A stretch of 64,000 bases of DNA, from assembly GCF_030161435.1 (NCBI RefSeq), contig NZ_BSSV01000001.1:310001-374000 (forward strand), in the 5' to 3' direction. This document shows, one piece after another, positions 29,888-39,156 of this stretch. The DNA comes from Thalassotalea loyana (GTDB taxonomy: Bacteria > Pseudomonadota > Gammaproteobacteria > Enterobacterales > Alteromonadaceae). The position numbers were made by a program, and so were the translations under genes. Every line of letters starts with the position of its first letter. Position 1 is the stretch's first letter. Below the pieces are notes generated by a model. It made no database searches. It was not told the origin of the DNA and saw nothing but the letters and a program-made list of their open reading frames with translations.

Positions 29888-31299
29888 TGAAATTGAACGT
29901 TTTAAACCTTACTTCACTTTCAACTGCACTATTACTCGGCTTATCTGTATTCTCAGCTCAAGCTGAGAAAGTAGTGTCACTTGAACAAGCAATAACCTTA
30001 GCTCAGCAAAATGATCCTTGGCTTCATGGTAGCCGATTGAAACAAAGTGCGGTTGAAAATAGAAGTATCGCTTCAGGTACTATGCCTGATCCGAAAGTAT
30101 CGCTTGGGATAATGAATTTACCAACAGATACTTGGGACTTAGATCAGGAAGGAATGACGCAGCTAAAGGTTGGCGTCTCTCAAATGTTTCCGAGAGGAGA
30201 TAGCCTAGAGATCAAACAAGACCAGTTAAAAATTGAGTCTACGAAATTTCCCCTGCTACGCGAGGATCGTAAAGCGAAGTTGAAAAGCCAAGTGTCACAA
30301 CTTTGGCTAGATGCTTACTTAGCACAACAGACTATTAATTTGATTGAGGCGGATTGGGCGCTTTTTGAGCAGATGGCGGAAGTGGCTAAAGCTAGTTACT
30401 CAAACGTTGTTGGTAAAACCAGACAGCAAGATGTTATTCGTGCTCAGTTGGAAATTGTGCAGTTAGATGACAGATTAACTTCGCAAAAGCAGAAACTAGA
30501 AATGACAATCGCTCGTCTCAATGAGTGGCTTCATATTTACGATGCAGAACGTTTGAATGAATCATTTAATTTTGACGCTCTACCTCTTGAGTTTAGTGTA
30601 TCAAAAGAATTGCCCTCGATTCGATTGAAGAATCCAACCGTCCTTAAAGCATCTAACTACTCAAGGAATGTATTGGCTCAGGAACTTGCGGATCATCCAG
30701 CCATACTTGCAATTGATGTAAAACGCAAAGCTTCAGAAAAAGGTGTTGAATTAGCTAAACAGCAATATGAGCCACAATGGGGTGTCAATGCAAGCTATGC
30801 ATATCGTGACAATATGCCTTCAGGTGATAGCCGAGCTGACTTATTTTCTGTTGGCGTAACATTTGACTTACCGTTGTTCACTGAGAATAAACAAGATAAG
30901 CAAGTTGCAGCTTCTATTGCTGAATCAGAAGCGGTTAAAACCGAGAAGTTATTGCTGACAAAACAAATGATCAGTGCAGTGGAAAAGGAGCTTAGACAGC
31001 TTAAGCGTTTATCTGATAGACAATCTATCTATCAAGAACAACTCCTTAAACAAACTCATGACCAAGCGGAAGCGTCTTTGACGGCTTACACCAATGATGA
31101 TGGCGATTTTGCCGAAGTTGTTCGAGCAAGAATTGCCGAATTAAATGCCAGAATATCAGCTTTAAGAATTGATGTTGATGCACTTAAAACAGTTGCTCGC
31201 ATCAACTATTTCTTTACGCATTCTAAATCTAAATCAAATGCTGAACATAAGCCACTGCAAACTCAGCACTTATCCAATCAGCAATTTGGAGAAAAATAA
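29887..31299 (+). CDS. CusC-type TolC-family outer membrane factor (system 3)
   Basis: 470 aa. Signal peptide ends FSAQAEKV. The segment SLEQAITLAQQNDPWL opens the first TolC repeat, SGTMPDPKVSLGIMNLPTDT is a beta segment typical of CusC-like proteins, and long helices follow. It is translationally coupled on both sides (TAATG junctions with DUF411 and the adaptor), so the whole Cus complex is expressed from one mRNA. Confidence 0.88.
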   Translation: MKLNVLNLTSLSTALLLGLSVFSAQAEKVVSLEQAITLAQQNDPWLHGSRLKQSAVENRSIASGTMPDPKVSLGIMNLPTDTWDLDQEGMTQLKVGVSQMFPRGDSLEIKQDQLKIESTKFPLLREDRKAKLKSQVSQLWLDAYLAQQTINLIEADWALFEQMAEVAKASYSNVVGKTRQQDVIRAQLEIVQLDDRLTSQKQKLEMTIARLNEWLHIYDAERLNESFNFDALPLEFSVSKELPSIRLKNPTVLKASNYSRNVLAQELADHPAILAIDVKRKASEKGVELAKQQYEPQWGVNASYAYRDNMPSGDSRADLFSVGVTFDLPLFTENKQDKQVAASIAESEAVKTEKLLLTKQMISAVEKELRQLKRLSDRQSIYQEQLLKQTHDQAEASLTAYTNDDGDFAEVVRARIAELNARISALRIDVDALKTVARINYFFTHSKSKSNAEHKPLQTQHLSNQQFGEK

Positions 31300-33056
31300 T
31301 GTCAACGAATACGAAAACAATTATTGCCGTCATAATTGGAGCTGCATTGGGTGCAGGAGCATTGAGTTTAAGTCAAGGTACAGATTCAAACAGTAATACT
31401 GATGAAGCGACATCAGCAGAGAAAAAACCGCTGTACTGGGTCGCACCGATGGATTCTAATTACCGCCGGGACAAGCCCGGTAAGTCGCCTATGGGGATGG
31501 ATTTAATTCCTGTGTATGAGGAAGAGTCATCTGGCGATGACTTTGGTCCCGGAGCAGTAAAAATTGCGCCTCATGTAGTGAATAACCTTGGGGTTCGCAC
31601 TGCACCTGTTGAACTGAAAAATATGCATACTGAAATCTCAACAGTAGGTTACGTTCAATATGATGAAGATAAGCTAATTCATATCCACCCACGTGTTGAT
31701 GGTTGGATTGAAAAACTTTACATCAAAGCAGCAGGTAACCCTGTAGAAAAAGGTCAGCCTCTTTATACGCTGTATTCTCCTCAGTTAGTTAACGCGCAAG
31801 AAGAACTGTTAATAGCTTTAAAGCGTAATAATAGTTCCTTAATTTCGGCGGCGAAAGATCGCCTTAAAGCATTACAGCTTTCATCAGACTTCATTCAAAA
31901 GCTAGAAAAGACACGAAAGGTACAGCAAACCATCACCTTTTACTCCCCTCAGGCGGGTGTTGTTGATGACCTGAAAGTTAGAGAAGGCTTCTACGTCAAA
32001 CCGGGTAATACTATTCTAAGCATTGGTCAACTAGATCAAGTGTGGGTTGAAGCAGAGGTGTTTGAACGGCAAGCCGCCCTGATTAAAAAAGGTCTGCCAG
32101 TATCAATGACTCTGGATTATTTACCCGGTGAGGACTGGGCTGGTGTCGTTGATTATATCTATCCAACATTGAACAGTAAAACACGCACACTCCGAGTGCG
32201 ACTGAGATTTGATAACCCAGACTATCAATTAAAACCGAACATGTTTGCACAAGTATCTATTCACTCCAATCAAGCTGAAAGCACCATACTCGTACCTAAA
32301 GAAGCTGTCATTCGTACAGGTAAACAAGACAGAGTTGTGCTTGCTTTGGGGGATGGGCAATTTAAGTCTATCGAAGTGACAATTGGCCGGGTTGATATGG
32401 ATAGTATCGAAATCTTAGAGGGTCTTAATGAGGATGATGTTGTGGTGACATCAGCTCAATTCCTGATTGATTCCGAATCAAGCAAAAATTCTGATTTCAA
32501 ACGAATGACTCATGATGAAGTGCCTAACTCTGTTTGGATGGAAGGCGAAATCAACAGCGTTATGGCGGGTCATCGCATGGTTAACATTACTCATGGTCCT
32601 GCTGAAGCTTGGGATTGGCCGGAGATGGTTATGGATTTTACTGTGGCTGAAAAAGTCGATATTGACTCATTAAAGTCTGGTCAATCTTTGCACTTTGAAG
32701 TGAGTAAAACCGAAGATGGTGGATATGAAATTACTGGAATTCATATCATGAGTGAGTCTGTTGATATGAGTGAAGAAGTATCATCAGCAACCGTATCAGG
32801 TTTGATCAATGCGATTGATATTGATACACGGATTCTAAATATTAGCAGAGGCCCAATAGAGAAATGGGATAGACCTGCTGCGACGATGGATTTTATCGTC
32901 GCGGACAATATAGAAATGGTTGATTTCAATGTTGGTGATAATGTCACTTTCACCTTTGAGGTAAGAGATGACTTAGTGATCACTGAAATCTCCCTTGAAT
33001 CAGGCGAACAACACGGCAAAGAAAATAAGCCTGTAGTTGATCACTCGAATCATTAA
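31299..33056 (+). CDS. cusB: CusB-type periplasmic adaptor fused to two C-terminal CusF-like domains (system 3)
   Basis: 585 aa. N-terminal anchor (residues 8-27); heavy-metal-binding domain YWVAPMDSNYRRDKPGKSPM (46-65); barrel-sandwich and helical hairpin (110-250); beta-barrel and membrane-proximal parts (250-395). Two CusF-like OB-fold domains follow. The first (about 411-485) has the full Cu(I)/Ag(I) ligand set His432, Trp440, Met443 and Met445. The second (about 496-567) has Arg517, Arg525, Ala528 and Met530 at these places, so it has lost three of the four ligands. CusF normally hands copper to CusB as a separate protein; here it is covalently attached. Confidence 0.9.
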   Translation: MSTNTKTIIAVIIGAALGAGALSLSQGTDSNSNTDEATSAEKKPLYWVAPMDSNYRRDKPGKSPMGMDLIPVYEEESSGDDFGPGAVKIAPHVVNNLGVRTAPVELKNMHTEISTVGYVQYDEDKLIHIHPRVDGWIEKLYIKAAGNPVEKGQPLYTLYSPQLVNAQEELLIALKRNNSSLISAAKDRLKALQLSSDFIQKLEKTRKVQQTITFYSPQAGVVDDLKVREGFYVKPGNTILSIGQLDQVWVEAEVFERQAALIKKGLPVSMTLDYLPGEDWAGVVDYIYPTLNSKTRTLRVRLRFDNPDYQLKPNMFAQVSIHSNQAESTILVPKEAVIRTGKQDRVVLALGDGQFKSIEVTIGRVDMDSIEILEGLNEDDVVVTSAQFLIDSESSKNSDFKRMTHDEVPNSVWMEGEINSVMAGHRMVNITHGPAEAWDWPEMVMDFTVAEKVDIDSLKSGQSLHFEVSKTEDGGYEITGIHIMSESVDMSEEVSSATVSGLINAIDIDTRILNISRGPIEKWDRPAATMDFIVADNIEMVDFNVGDNVTFTFEVRDDLVITEISLESGEQHGKENKPVVDHSNH

Positions 33057-33067
33057 GCTGGGAGTAA

Positions 33068-36000
33068 ATGATGATTGAATCAATTATTAGATGGTCAATC
33101 GGCAATCGTTTCTTTGTATTGCTGGTTACCTTAATTATTGCTTTTGGCGGTTTGTATTCTTTACAAAAAACGCCTGTAGATGCAATTCCAGATCTTTCAG
33201 ATGTACAAGTCATTATTAAGACGAGCTATCCGGGACAAGCGCCACAGGTTGTTCAAGATCAAGTGACTTTCCCACTGACTACAGCGATGTTGTCTGTACC
33301 GGGAGCACAAACTGTTCGTGGTTATTCATTTTTTGGTGATTCCTACGTCTATATCATTTTTGATGATGATACTGATTTATATTGGGCTAGAAGCAGAGTG
33401 CTTGAATACTTAAGCCAAGTCGCATCAAGCCTTCCTGATTCAGCAAAGCCTCAATTAGGTCCTGACGCAACAGGTGTGGGCTGGGTGTACATCTATGCTT
33501 TAACAGATAAGTCAGGTAATCATGACCTAAGCCAATTAAGAAGTATTCAAGATTGGTTTTTAAAGTATGAACTGCAAACTGTTGCTGGCGTTTCAGAGGT
33601 TGCAGCCGTTGGGGGCATGGTTAAGCAGTATCAAGTGCAAGTAGATCCTGACAAATTGAGAGCTTACGGTATTCCTTTAAGTTTAATACAAATAGCTTTA
33701 CAAAAAGGGAACAAAGAAACTGGTGCATCAGTTATTGAAATGGCGGAAGCTGAATATATGGTTACTGCTACAGGGTATATTCAATCTGTCAGTGATATAG
33801 AGAAAATACCACTTGGTATTAACGAAAAAGGCACGCCGTTGCGTATTGGTGATGTTGCCAACGTTAACCTTGGTCCTCAAATGCGCCGTGGTATCGCAGA
33901 ACTTAATGGTGAAGGCGAAGTTGTTGGTGGGGTTGTTGTCATGCGCTTTGGTGAAAACGCTCAACAAACCATAAATGGGGTAAAAGAAAAGCTTGAGTCG
34001 CTCAAATCATCTTTACCTGAAGGTGTAGAAATTGTTCCTGTCTATGACAGATCGAAGTTAATAGATCGTGCAGTTGACAATCTTTGGAGCAAGTTGCTTG
34101 AAGAGCTTGCTGTTGTTGCTATTGTCTGTGTTGCTTTCCTGTTTCATCTTCGCTCATCAATTGTTGCTGTTGTTACTCTACCATTGGGTATTTTGGTGTC
34201 GTTTATCATCATGTATATGCAAGGCATCAATGCCAACATTATGTCATTAGGCGGTATCGCTATCGCGATTGGTGCGATGACTGATGGTGCAATAGTGATG
34301 ATTGAAAATATGCATAAGCATATGGAGAAAACACCATTAACAGATGAAAACCGTTGGCAAATTGTAGCCAAGGCTGCGAGTGAAGTCGGACCTGCATTAT
34401 TTTTTAGCTTGCTGATCATAACTGTCTCATTCTTACCAGTGTTTATCTTGGAAGCGCAAGAAGGCAGAATGTTCTCACCGCTTGCCTATACTAAAACCTA
34501 TGCAATGGCGGCATCAGCAGGTTTGGCGATAACATTGGTGCCTGTTTTGATGGGCTACTTTATTCGAGGCAAGGTTGTTTCTGAAAAGAAAAACCCGTTA
34601 AACCGATTATTGATTGCTATTTACATGCCTGTTTTGAAGCAAGTCATGAAGTTTCCAAAATCGACAATAGTAGCAGCAGTATTAGTGACTATCGTTGGTT
34701 TTTGGCCTGTCGATAAAATTGGTAGTGAATTCATTCCTCCGTTGGATGAAGGCGATCTCATGTATATGCCTACTACTTATCCCGGTATTTCTATTGGTAA
34801 AGCAAGAGAGTTATTGCAGCAAACAGACAAGCTTATCCGCACTGTTCCAGAGGTTGAAAATGTATTTGGTAAAGTAGGACGAGCTGAAACCGCTACGGAC
34901 CCTGCGCCTCTAACCATGATTGAAACCTTTATTCAATTGAAGCCGCAAGATCAGTGGCGAGAAGGTGTGACTACAGAATCATTAAAAGCTGAGTTTGATA
35001 AATTAGTTAAATTTCCGGGCTTAACCAATGCTTGGGTTATGCCAATCAAAACCCGCATTGACATGTTAGCTACAGGTATAAAAACGCCTGTGGGTATTAA
35101 AGTCGCTGGACCAGAGCTTGATGTTATTCAGGATATCGGCCAACAAATAGAACAACTCTTGCCAAAAGTGACAGGCACAGCGTCAGTTTACTCTGAGCGT
35201 GTTGCAGGTGGACGATATATCAAGGTTGATATTTCACGAGATAAGGCAAGTCGCTTTGGGCTAAATATTGAAGATGTCCAACAAGTGGTTTCTACTGCAA
35301 TAGGCGGTATGAATGTGACGCAAACGATAGAAGGGCAAGAACGCTATCCCGTTAACTTACGCTATCCACAAGATTATCGGGACTCTCCTGAGCAGCTATC
35401 ACAACTACCTGTTGTAACACCAAATGGTCAACGCATTGCGCTAGGTGATGTTGCAGATATTCGAGTAGAGAATGGTCCACCGGGTATTAAGAGTGAGAAT
35501 GCCAGAATCAATGGCTGGACTTTCATTGATATTGATGGCGTTGATGTTGGTACTTATGTTGAAAATGCTAAGGAACACTTAGCGAATAACCTGACATTAC
35601 CAGCAGGTTATTCGATTACTTGGGCCGGACAATACGAATATATGGAAAGAGCGAAAGAAAAGCTCACTTATGTATTGCCTTTAACACTAGCCATTATTGT
35701 TATTCTGCTTTACTTAAACTTCAGAGCGTTTAGTGAGGTGGCTATCATTATCGTTACCTTGCCTATGGCAATGATTGGTGGCTTATGGTTGATGTATCTA
35801 GAAGGGTTTAATTTCTCAGTAGCCGTTGGAGTGGGCTTTATAGCTCTGGCTGGTGTAGCCGTTGAGATAGGCGTGATAATGTTGGTATATCTCAATCAGG
35901 CGCTTGCTGAGCTGAAGGAAAAAGCGGTTGAGCGAGCAGAACCCATCTCAGATGATGCATATCAAGATGCATTATTGCACGGTGCTGGCTTACGAGTTCG

Positions 36001-36244
36001 TCCAGTAATGATGACTGTTGCCACAATTATTATCGGTCTAATGCCTATTTTATATGGTACAGGTACAGGTTCTGAGGTTATGAGTCGTATTGCTGCACCT
36101 ATGGTAGGCGGAATGACAAGTGCTGTGCTGCTAACGCTTATTGTACTTCCTGTAATTTATTCAATCGTTAAAAAGCCTGAAGTAAATGCCTTTAACAAAG
36201 AGCTTTCTAATGTGGAGTCAGAGAATAATGCTTTGCACGGCTAG
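33068..36244 (+). CDS. cusA: CusA-type Cu(I)/Ag(I) RND efflux pump (system 3)
   Basis: 1058 aa, full length for CusA. The TM4 signature is AIGAMTDGAIVMIEN, close to the AIGAMVDAA type of monovalent-ion pumps. The porter segments PLTMIET and RIDMLATGIKTPVGIKVAG carry Met residues at positions that bind Cu(I) in CusA, where both CzcA paralogues here have Glu. The gene starts 12 bp after the CusB gene, with GGGAGTAA upstream. Its 3' end overlaps the PepSY gene start region at 36,228. Confidence 0.93.
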   Translation: MMIESIIRWSIGNRFFVLLVTLIIAFGGLYSLQKTPVDAIPDLSDVQVIIKTSYPGQAPQVVQDQVTFPLTTAMLSVPGAQTVRGYSFFGDSYVYIIFDDDTDLYWARSRVLEYLSQVASSLPDSAKPQLGPDATGVGWVYIYALTDKSGNHDLSQLRSIQDWFLKYELQTVAGVSEVAAVGGMVKQYQVQVDPDKLRAYGIPLSLIQIALQKGNKETGASVIEMAEAEYMVTATGYIQSVSDIEKIPLGINEKGTPLRIGDVANVNLGPQMRRGIAELNGEGEVVGGVVVMRFGENAQQTINGVKEKLESLKSSLPEGVEIVPVYDRSKLIDRAVDNLWSKLLEELAVVAIVCVAFLFHLRSSIVAVVTLPLGILVSFIIMYMQGINANIMSLGGIAIAIGAMTDGAIVMIENMHKHMEKTPLTDENRWQIVAKAASEVGPALFFSLLIITVSFLPVFILEAQEGRMFSPLAYTKTYAMAASAGLAITLVPVLMGYFIRGKVVSEKKNPLNRLLIAIYMPVLKQVMKFPKSTIVAAVLVTIVGFWPVDKIGSEFIPPLDEGDLMYMPTTYPGISIGKARELLQQTDKLIRTVPEVENVFGKVGRAETATDPAPLTMIETFIQLKPQDQWREGVTTESLKAEFDKLVKFPGLTNAWVMPIKTRIDMLATGIKTPVGIKVAGPELDVIQDIGQQIEQLLPKVTGTASVYSERVAGGRYIKVDISRDKASRFGLNIEDVQQVVSTAIGGMNVTQTIEGQERYPVNLRYPQDYRDSPEQLSQLPVVTPNGQRIALGDVADIRVENGPPGIKSENARINGWTFIDIDGVDVGTYVENAKEHLANNLTLPAGYSITWAGQYEYMERAKEKLTYVLPLTLAIIVILLYLNFRAFSEVAIIIVTLPMAMIGGLWLMYLEGFNFSVAVGVGFIALAGVAVEIGVIMLVYLNQALAELKEKAVERAEPISDDAYQDALLHGAGLRVRPVMMTVATIIIGLMPILYGTGTGSEVMSRIAAPMVGGMTSAVLLTLIVLPVIYSIVKKPEVNAFNKELSNVESENNALHG

Positions 36245-36947
36245 AAAATATCACAAATGGCTAATGGCTTTTGTCGGAATACAATTCCTTTTCTGGTCTA
36301 TCACTGGCATGTATATGGTGATTATGGATATTCACTATATACATGGCGAGTCCTTAGCTAAGAGTAAGAAAGCTGGAATAGATTTAGAAAGTGTGGATTA
36401 TTCCATTGCAGAACTTGTTGTTGATTACCCTGAAGCTAGGCAAGTCAGGCTTATTCAAAGCAGAGGAAAGCCTTTGTATTCTTTTATTAATGGAGAACAT
36501 GGGAAAGTAGTAATTGATGCTGAGACTGGGGCTGTTCAAGCCCTAGTTGATGAAATCAAAGCAAAAGAAATCGCACAATACCATTATGCGATGAATCATA
36601 AAATCGACAGTATAAGGTTGATTAAGTCAGCGACAAACATGCCTGCTGAGTTGTCCCCTAGGCATTTACCTGCTTGGAGAGTGACGTTTGAGCAATTCGC
36701 TACACCGACATTTTATATAAGTCAACAAACAGGAGCGCTTGTTGCCAAGCGTCATGATTACTGGCGATTGTTTGATTGGATGTGGCGCTTTCATATCATG
36801 GATTACGATGACGGCGAAAATGTATCTAACTGGTTTTTGTTCTTGGTTGCAACTTTAGGTCTAATGGCCACGATTACGGGAGTTATTTTGACGTATTTTC
36901 GAGTGTTCACCTCCACTAAAAAGGGGGCATTTGATGCGACTATTTAA
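36228..36947 (+). CDS. PepSY-domain membrane protein
   Basis: 239 aa from the ATG at 36228, with GTGGAG 11 bases upstream; a longer frame starts inside cusA. An N-terminal TM helix (WLMAFVGIQFLFWSITGMYMV) is followed by two PepSY-like periplasmic segments (VVIDAETGAVQALV and FYISQQTGALVAKR) and a C-terminal TM helix after WMWRFHIMDYDDG. The His-containing helices resemble PepSY-TM proteins that bind haem or work with ferric or cupric reductases. The next gene starts 14 bases before its stop. Probably a subunit of a membrane redox complex with the next protein (inference). Confidence 0.8.
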   Translation: MLCTARKYHKWLMAFVGIQFLFWSITGMYMVIMDIHYIHGESLAKSKKAGIDLESVDYSIAELVVDYPEARQVRLIQSRGKPLYSFINGEHGKVVIDAETGAVQALVDEIKAKEIAQYHYAMNHKIDSIRLIKSATNMPAELSPRHLPAWRVTFEQFATPTFYISQQTGALVAKRHDYWRLFDWMWRFHIMDYDDGENVSNWFLFLVATLGLMATITGVILTYFRVFTSTKKGAFDATI

Positions 36948-38766
36948 ATTAAATACATCGATACACAAATGGCTTTCTTTAGTGGTTGGTTTACAACTAC
37001 TTGTTTGGTTAGGTACGGGCCTTTACTTCAATTTAATGGATCACAGTAAAGCCAGTGGCAACGAGCATAGAGTTTATTCTCATCACGAAGGTAACATTGC
37101 TGATTTTAACCTAATCCCTATTGAAGATATTACTAGTGAGTCTCCGCAGGAAGTAAAGCTTATATGGGTTTTACATCAGCCCTACTATCACTTGGTATTC
37201 GATATGGGCCTACATAGCTACCAAGTGCGTCACTCAATGCTATTTGATGCTGTAACAGGTAAGCGATTTAATCTGTCTGAAGAACAAATTATAACTTTAG
37301 CAAAAAATTCCTACTCAGGTGAGGGGAAATTAACTGCGCCAGAGTTATCTCAACCACCATTTTCTGATCACATAAGGCAGCTAAATCCAATGTGGAAAGT
37401 TGCTGTTGAGGATGAAAATAATACAACTATTTATTTAGACAGTGTTACTGGTCAAGTACTTCGCCATGCCAATGATGATTTCAGATTAAAAGATTTGATG
37501 ATGAAGCTCCACTTTATGGACTATGGCAATTCTGGAGGGTTTAACCATTGGTTGATCATTGCATTTGCTTTTGCAACGCTATTTTTATCTATTACTGGCG
37601 TAACTTTGCTGATACAGCAATATAAAAATGGTTTGCTAAAGCTAAGTTTGGGCCGCAACAGACAAAAAGTGGCTGTGACTTTTTCCAATGAAAATACAAT
37701 TACTGACATTTCAGCAGTTGGCAGCTCTACTGTATTAGAAGGGCTTGCTAGTTCACGTGTATACCTACCTTCAAGTTGTGGTGGCGGTGGTACATGTGGC
37801 AAATGCGTGTTCTTAAGTTCAACTAAATTACCTATCACGCTATCTGAACAGGAGCATTTATCTCAGGAGCAACTTAAGGAAGGCTTTCGGCTTGGATGTC
37901 AGCATAAATTCTCTGAAATTAGTTCGATTGAAGTTAATACTGACCTCAATATTGAAAATCATGAGCTAGTTGTGGTTGCGACTAATTTCATTACTCCTTT
38001 TATCAAGGAAGTGAAATTTAAGCTGAAATCAGGCAAACAATTGGCATTTAAAGCTGGTGCATATATGCAATTTGACGTGCCAGCAGGGGTGAATAGCCTA
38101 CGGCCAGATGATATGCCAGAGAACTTTGAAAAATACTGGGAAAGTTATTCTCATGGAAAGTTTTCACATGACGGCGTAACTCGCCATTACTCCTTGGTTA
38201 ACTTTGATCAAGAAACAGATGAGCTAACCTTCAACATCCGCTGGCAAACGGCTAAGGATGGTTATTATGCAGGTATAGGTTCAAGCTATTTAGGGTCACT
38301 CGAAGTTGGTGAAACGATAATCGCAAAAGGTCCTTTTTCTGACTTTTACGCGACTTCAGATAAAAAGGTTCCTCGCATCTTTATTGGCGCTGGTTCAGGA
38401 CTTGCTCCACTCAGAGCGATCATTTTTGAACAGTTGAAAAAACGTCAAGACGAAAGTGATTTGACTCTCATCTATGGTGCGCGAACTGAAGATGATTTGC
38501 TCTACTGCGATGAGTTGAACTCATTGAGTGAGCAGCATAAAAACTTTTCTTATATTCCCACACTTTCTAACCCTTCAGAACAATGGCAAGGGCATTCTGG
38601 CTATGTACAGCAAGTACTTCTGCCGTATTTGAGCCAAAACGTAAAATTCCTGTATACAGAATTTTACTTGTGCGGCCCAGAAGCAATGATGAATGAAGTG
38701 GAACAAATAATTACTGATGTTGGTATACCCAGTAATCAAATTTTCAAAGACAAATTTAGTCGTTAA
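36934..38766 (+). CDS. PepSY-TM / 2Fe-2S ferredoxin / FAD-NAD(P)H reductase fusion (NqrF-like)
   Basis: 610 aa from the ATG at 36934 (AAGGGGG 7 bases upstream). The N-terminal PepSY membrane part has TM helices at about 12-34 and 205-228 and the same MKLHFMDYG/WMWRFHIMDYD signature as the previous protein. A 2Fe-2S domain has Cys282, Cys288, Cys291 (SCGGGGTCGKC) and Cys322 (LGCQHK). An FAD domain has RHYSLVNF and a NAD(P) domain FIGAGSGLAPLRAI. The C-terminal half resembles NqrF of the Na+-pumping NADH dehydrogenase, but no other nqr gene is nearby. It likely passes electrons from NAD(P)H across the membrane; in a copper locus a periplasmic Cu(II) reductase role is an attractive guess. Confidence 0.82.
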   Translation: MRLFKLNTSIHKWLSLVVGLQLLVWLGTGLYFNLMDHSKASGNEHRVYSHHEGNIADFNLIPIEDITSESPQEVKLIWVLHQPYYHLVFDMGLHSYQVRHSMLFDAVTGKRFNLSEEQIITLAKNSYSGEGKLTAPELSQPPFSDHIRQLNPMWKVAVEDENNTTIYLDSVTGQVLRHANDDFRLKDLMMKLHFMDYGNSGGFNHWLIIAFAFATLFLSITGVTLLIQQYKNGLLKLSLGRNRQKVAVTFSNENTITDISAVGSSTVLEGLASSRVYLPSSCGGGGTCGKCVFLSSTKLPITLSEQEHLSQEQLKEGFRLGCQHKFSEISSIEVNTDLNIENHELVVVATNFITPFIKEVKFKLKSGKQLAFKAGAYMQFDVPAGVNSLRPDDMPENFEKYWESYSHGKFSHDGVTRHYSLVNFDQETDELTFNIRWQTAKDGYYAGIGSSYLGSLEVGETIIAKGPFSDFYATSDKKVPRIFIGAGSGLAPLRAIIFEQLKKRQDESDLTLIYGARTEDDLLYCDELNSLSEQHKNFSYIPTLSNPSEQWQGHSGYVQQVLLPYLSQNVKFLYTEFYLCGPEAMMNEVEQIITDVGIPSNQIFKDKFSR

Positions 38767-38790
38767 TTCATAAATTAAACAGAGGTAAAT

Positions 38791-39138
38791 ATGAAAACAT
38801 TAATTAAATTTTTAACTGTAATCAGCGTTGTTTTTAGTAGTGCGGTTTTCGCGCATGTGCATCTTGAAAAAAGCGTGCCTGCTGATAATGCAATGCTAAT
38901 GAAGACTCCAGAAAAGTTAACATTGGCATTTAGCAAAGAAGTTCGTGTAGTCAAAATTACATTGAAAAACAAAAAAGGTGAAAAGGTTAAGTTCGGCTTC
39001 AAACCTACTAAAGAGGCCAATACCGAATTTACGTGGAAACTACCGAAACTTGCACCTGCTAACTATGTTGTTGATGTTACTTTCTTAGGTAAAGATGGGC
39101 ACAAAATGAAAGATAGCTTTGGCTTTATGGTTCATTAA
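38791..39138 (+). CDS. copC: CopC-domain periplasmic copper-binding protein
   Basis: 115 aa. A signal peptide ends VFAHVHLE, leaving a mature N-terminus beginning with or near His, the copper-binding end of CopC proteins. The body has SVPADNAMLMKTPEKLTLAFS and the C-terminal DGHKMKDSFGFMVH, the family's second histidine region. CopC binds Cu(II) in the periplasm and acts with CopD, encoded 18 bp downstream. AGAGG precedes the ATG. Confidence 0.9.
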   Translation: MKTLIKFLTVISVVFSSAVFAHVHLEKSVPADNAMLMKTPEKLTLAFSKEVRVVKITLKNKKGEKVKFGFKPTKEANTEFTWKLPKLAPANYVVDVTFLGKDGHKMKDSFGFMVH

Positions 39139-39156
39139 TCTAATGGAGTGATTGCT

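Noticed and set aside
37900-38766. Na+-translocating NADH:quinone reductase (nqrF) as the name for the reductase fusion
   Set aside because: The ferredoxin-reductase half is NqrF-like, but the N-terminus is a PepSY-TM module and no other nqr gene is present, so the name would mislead.
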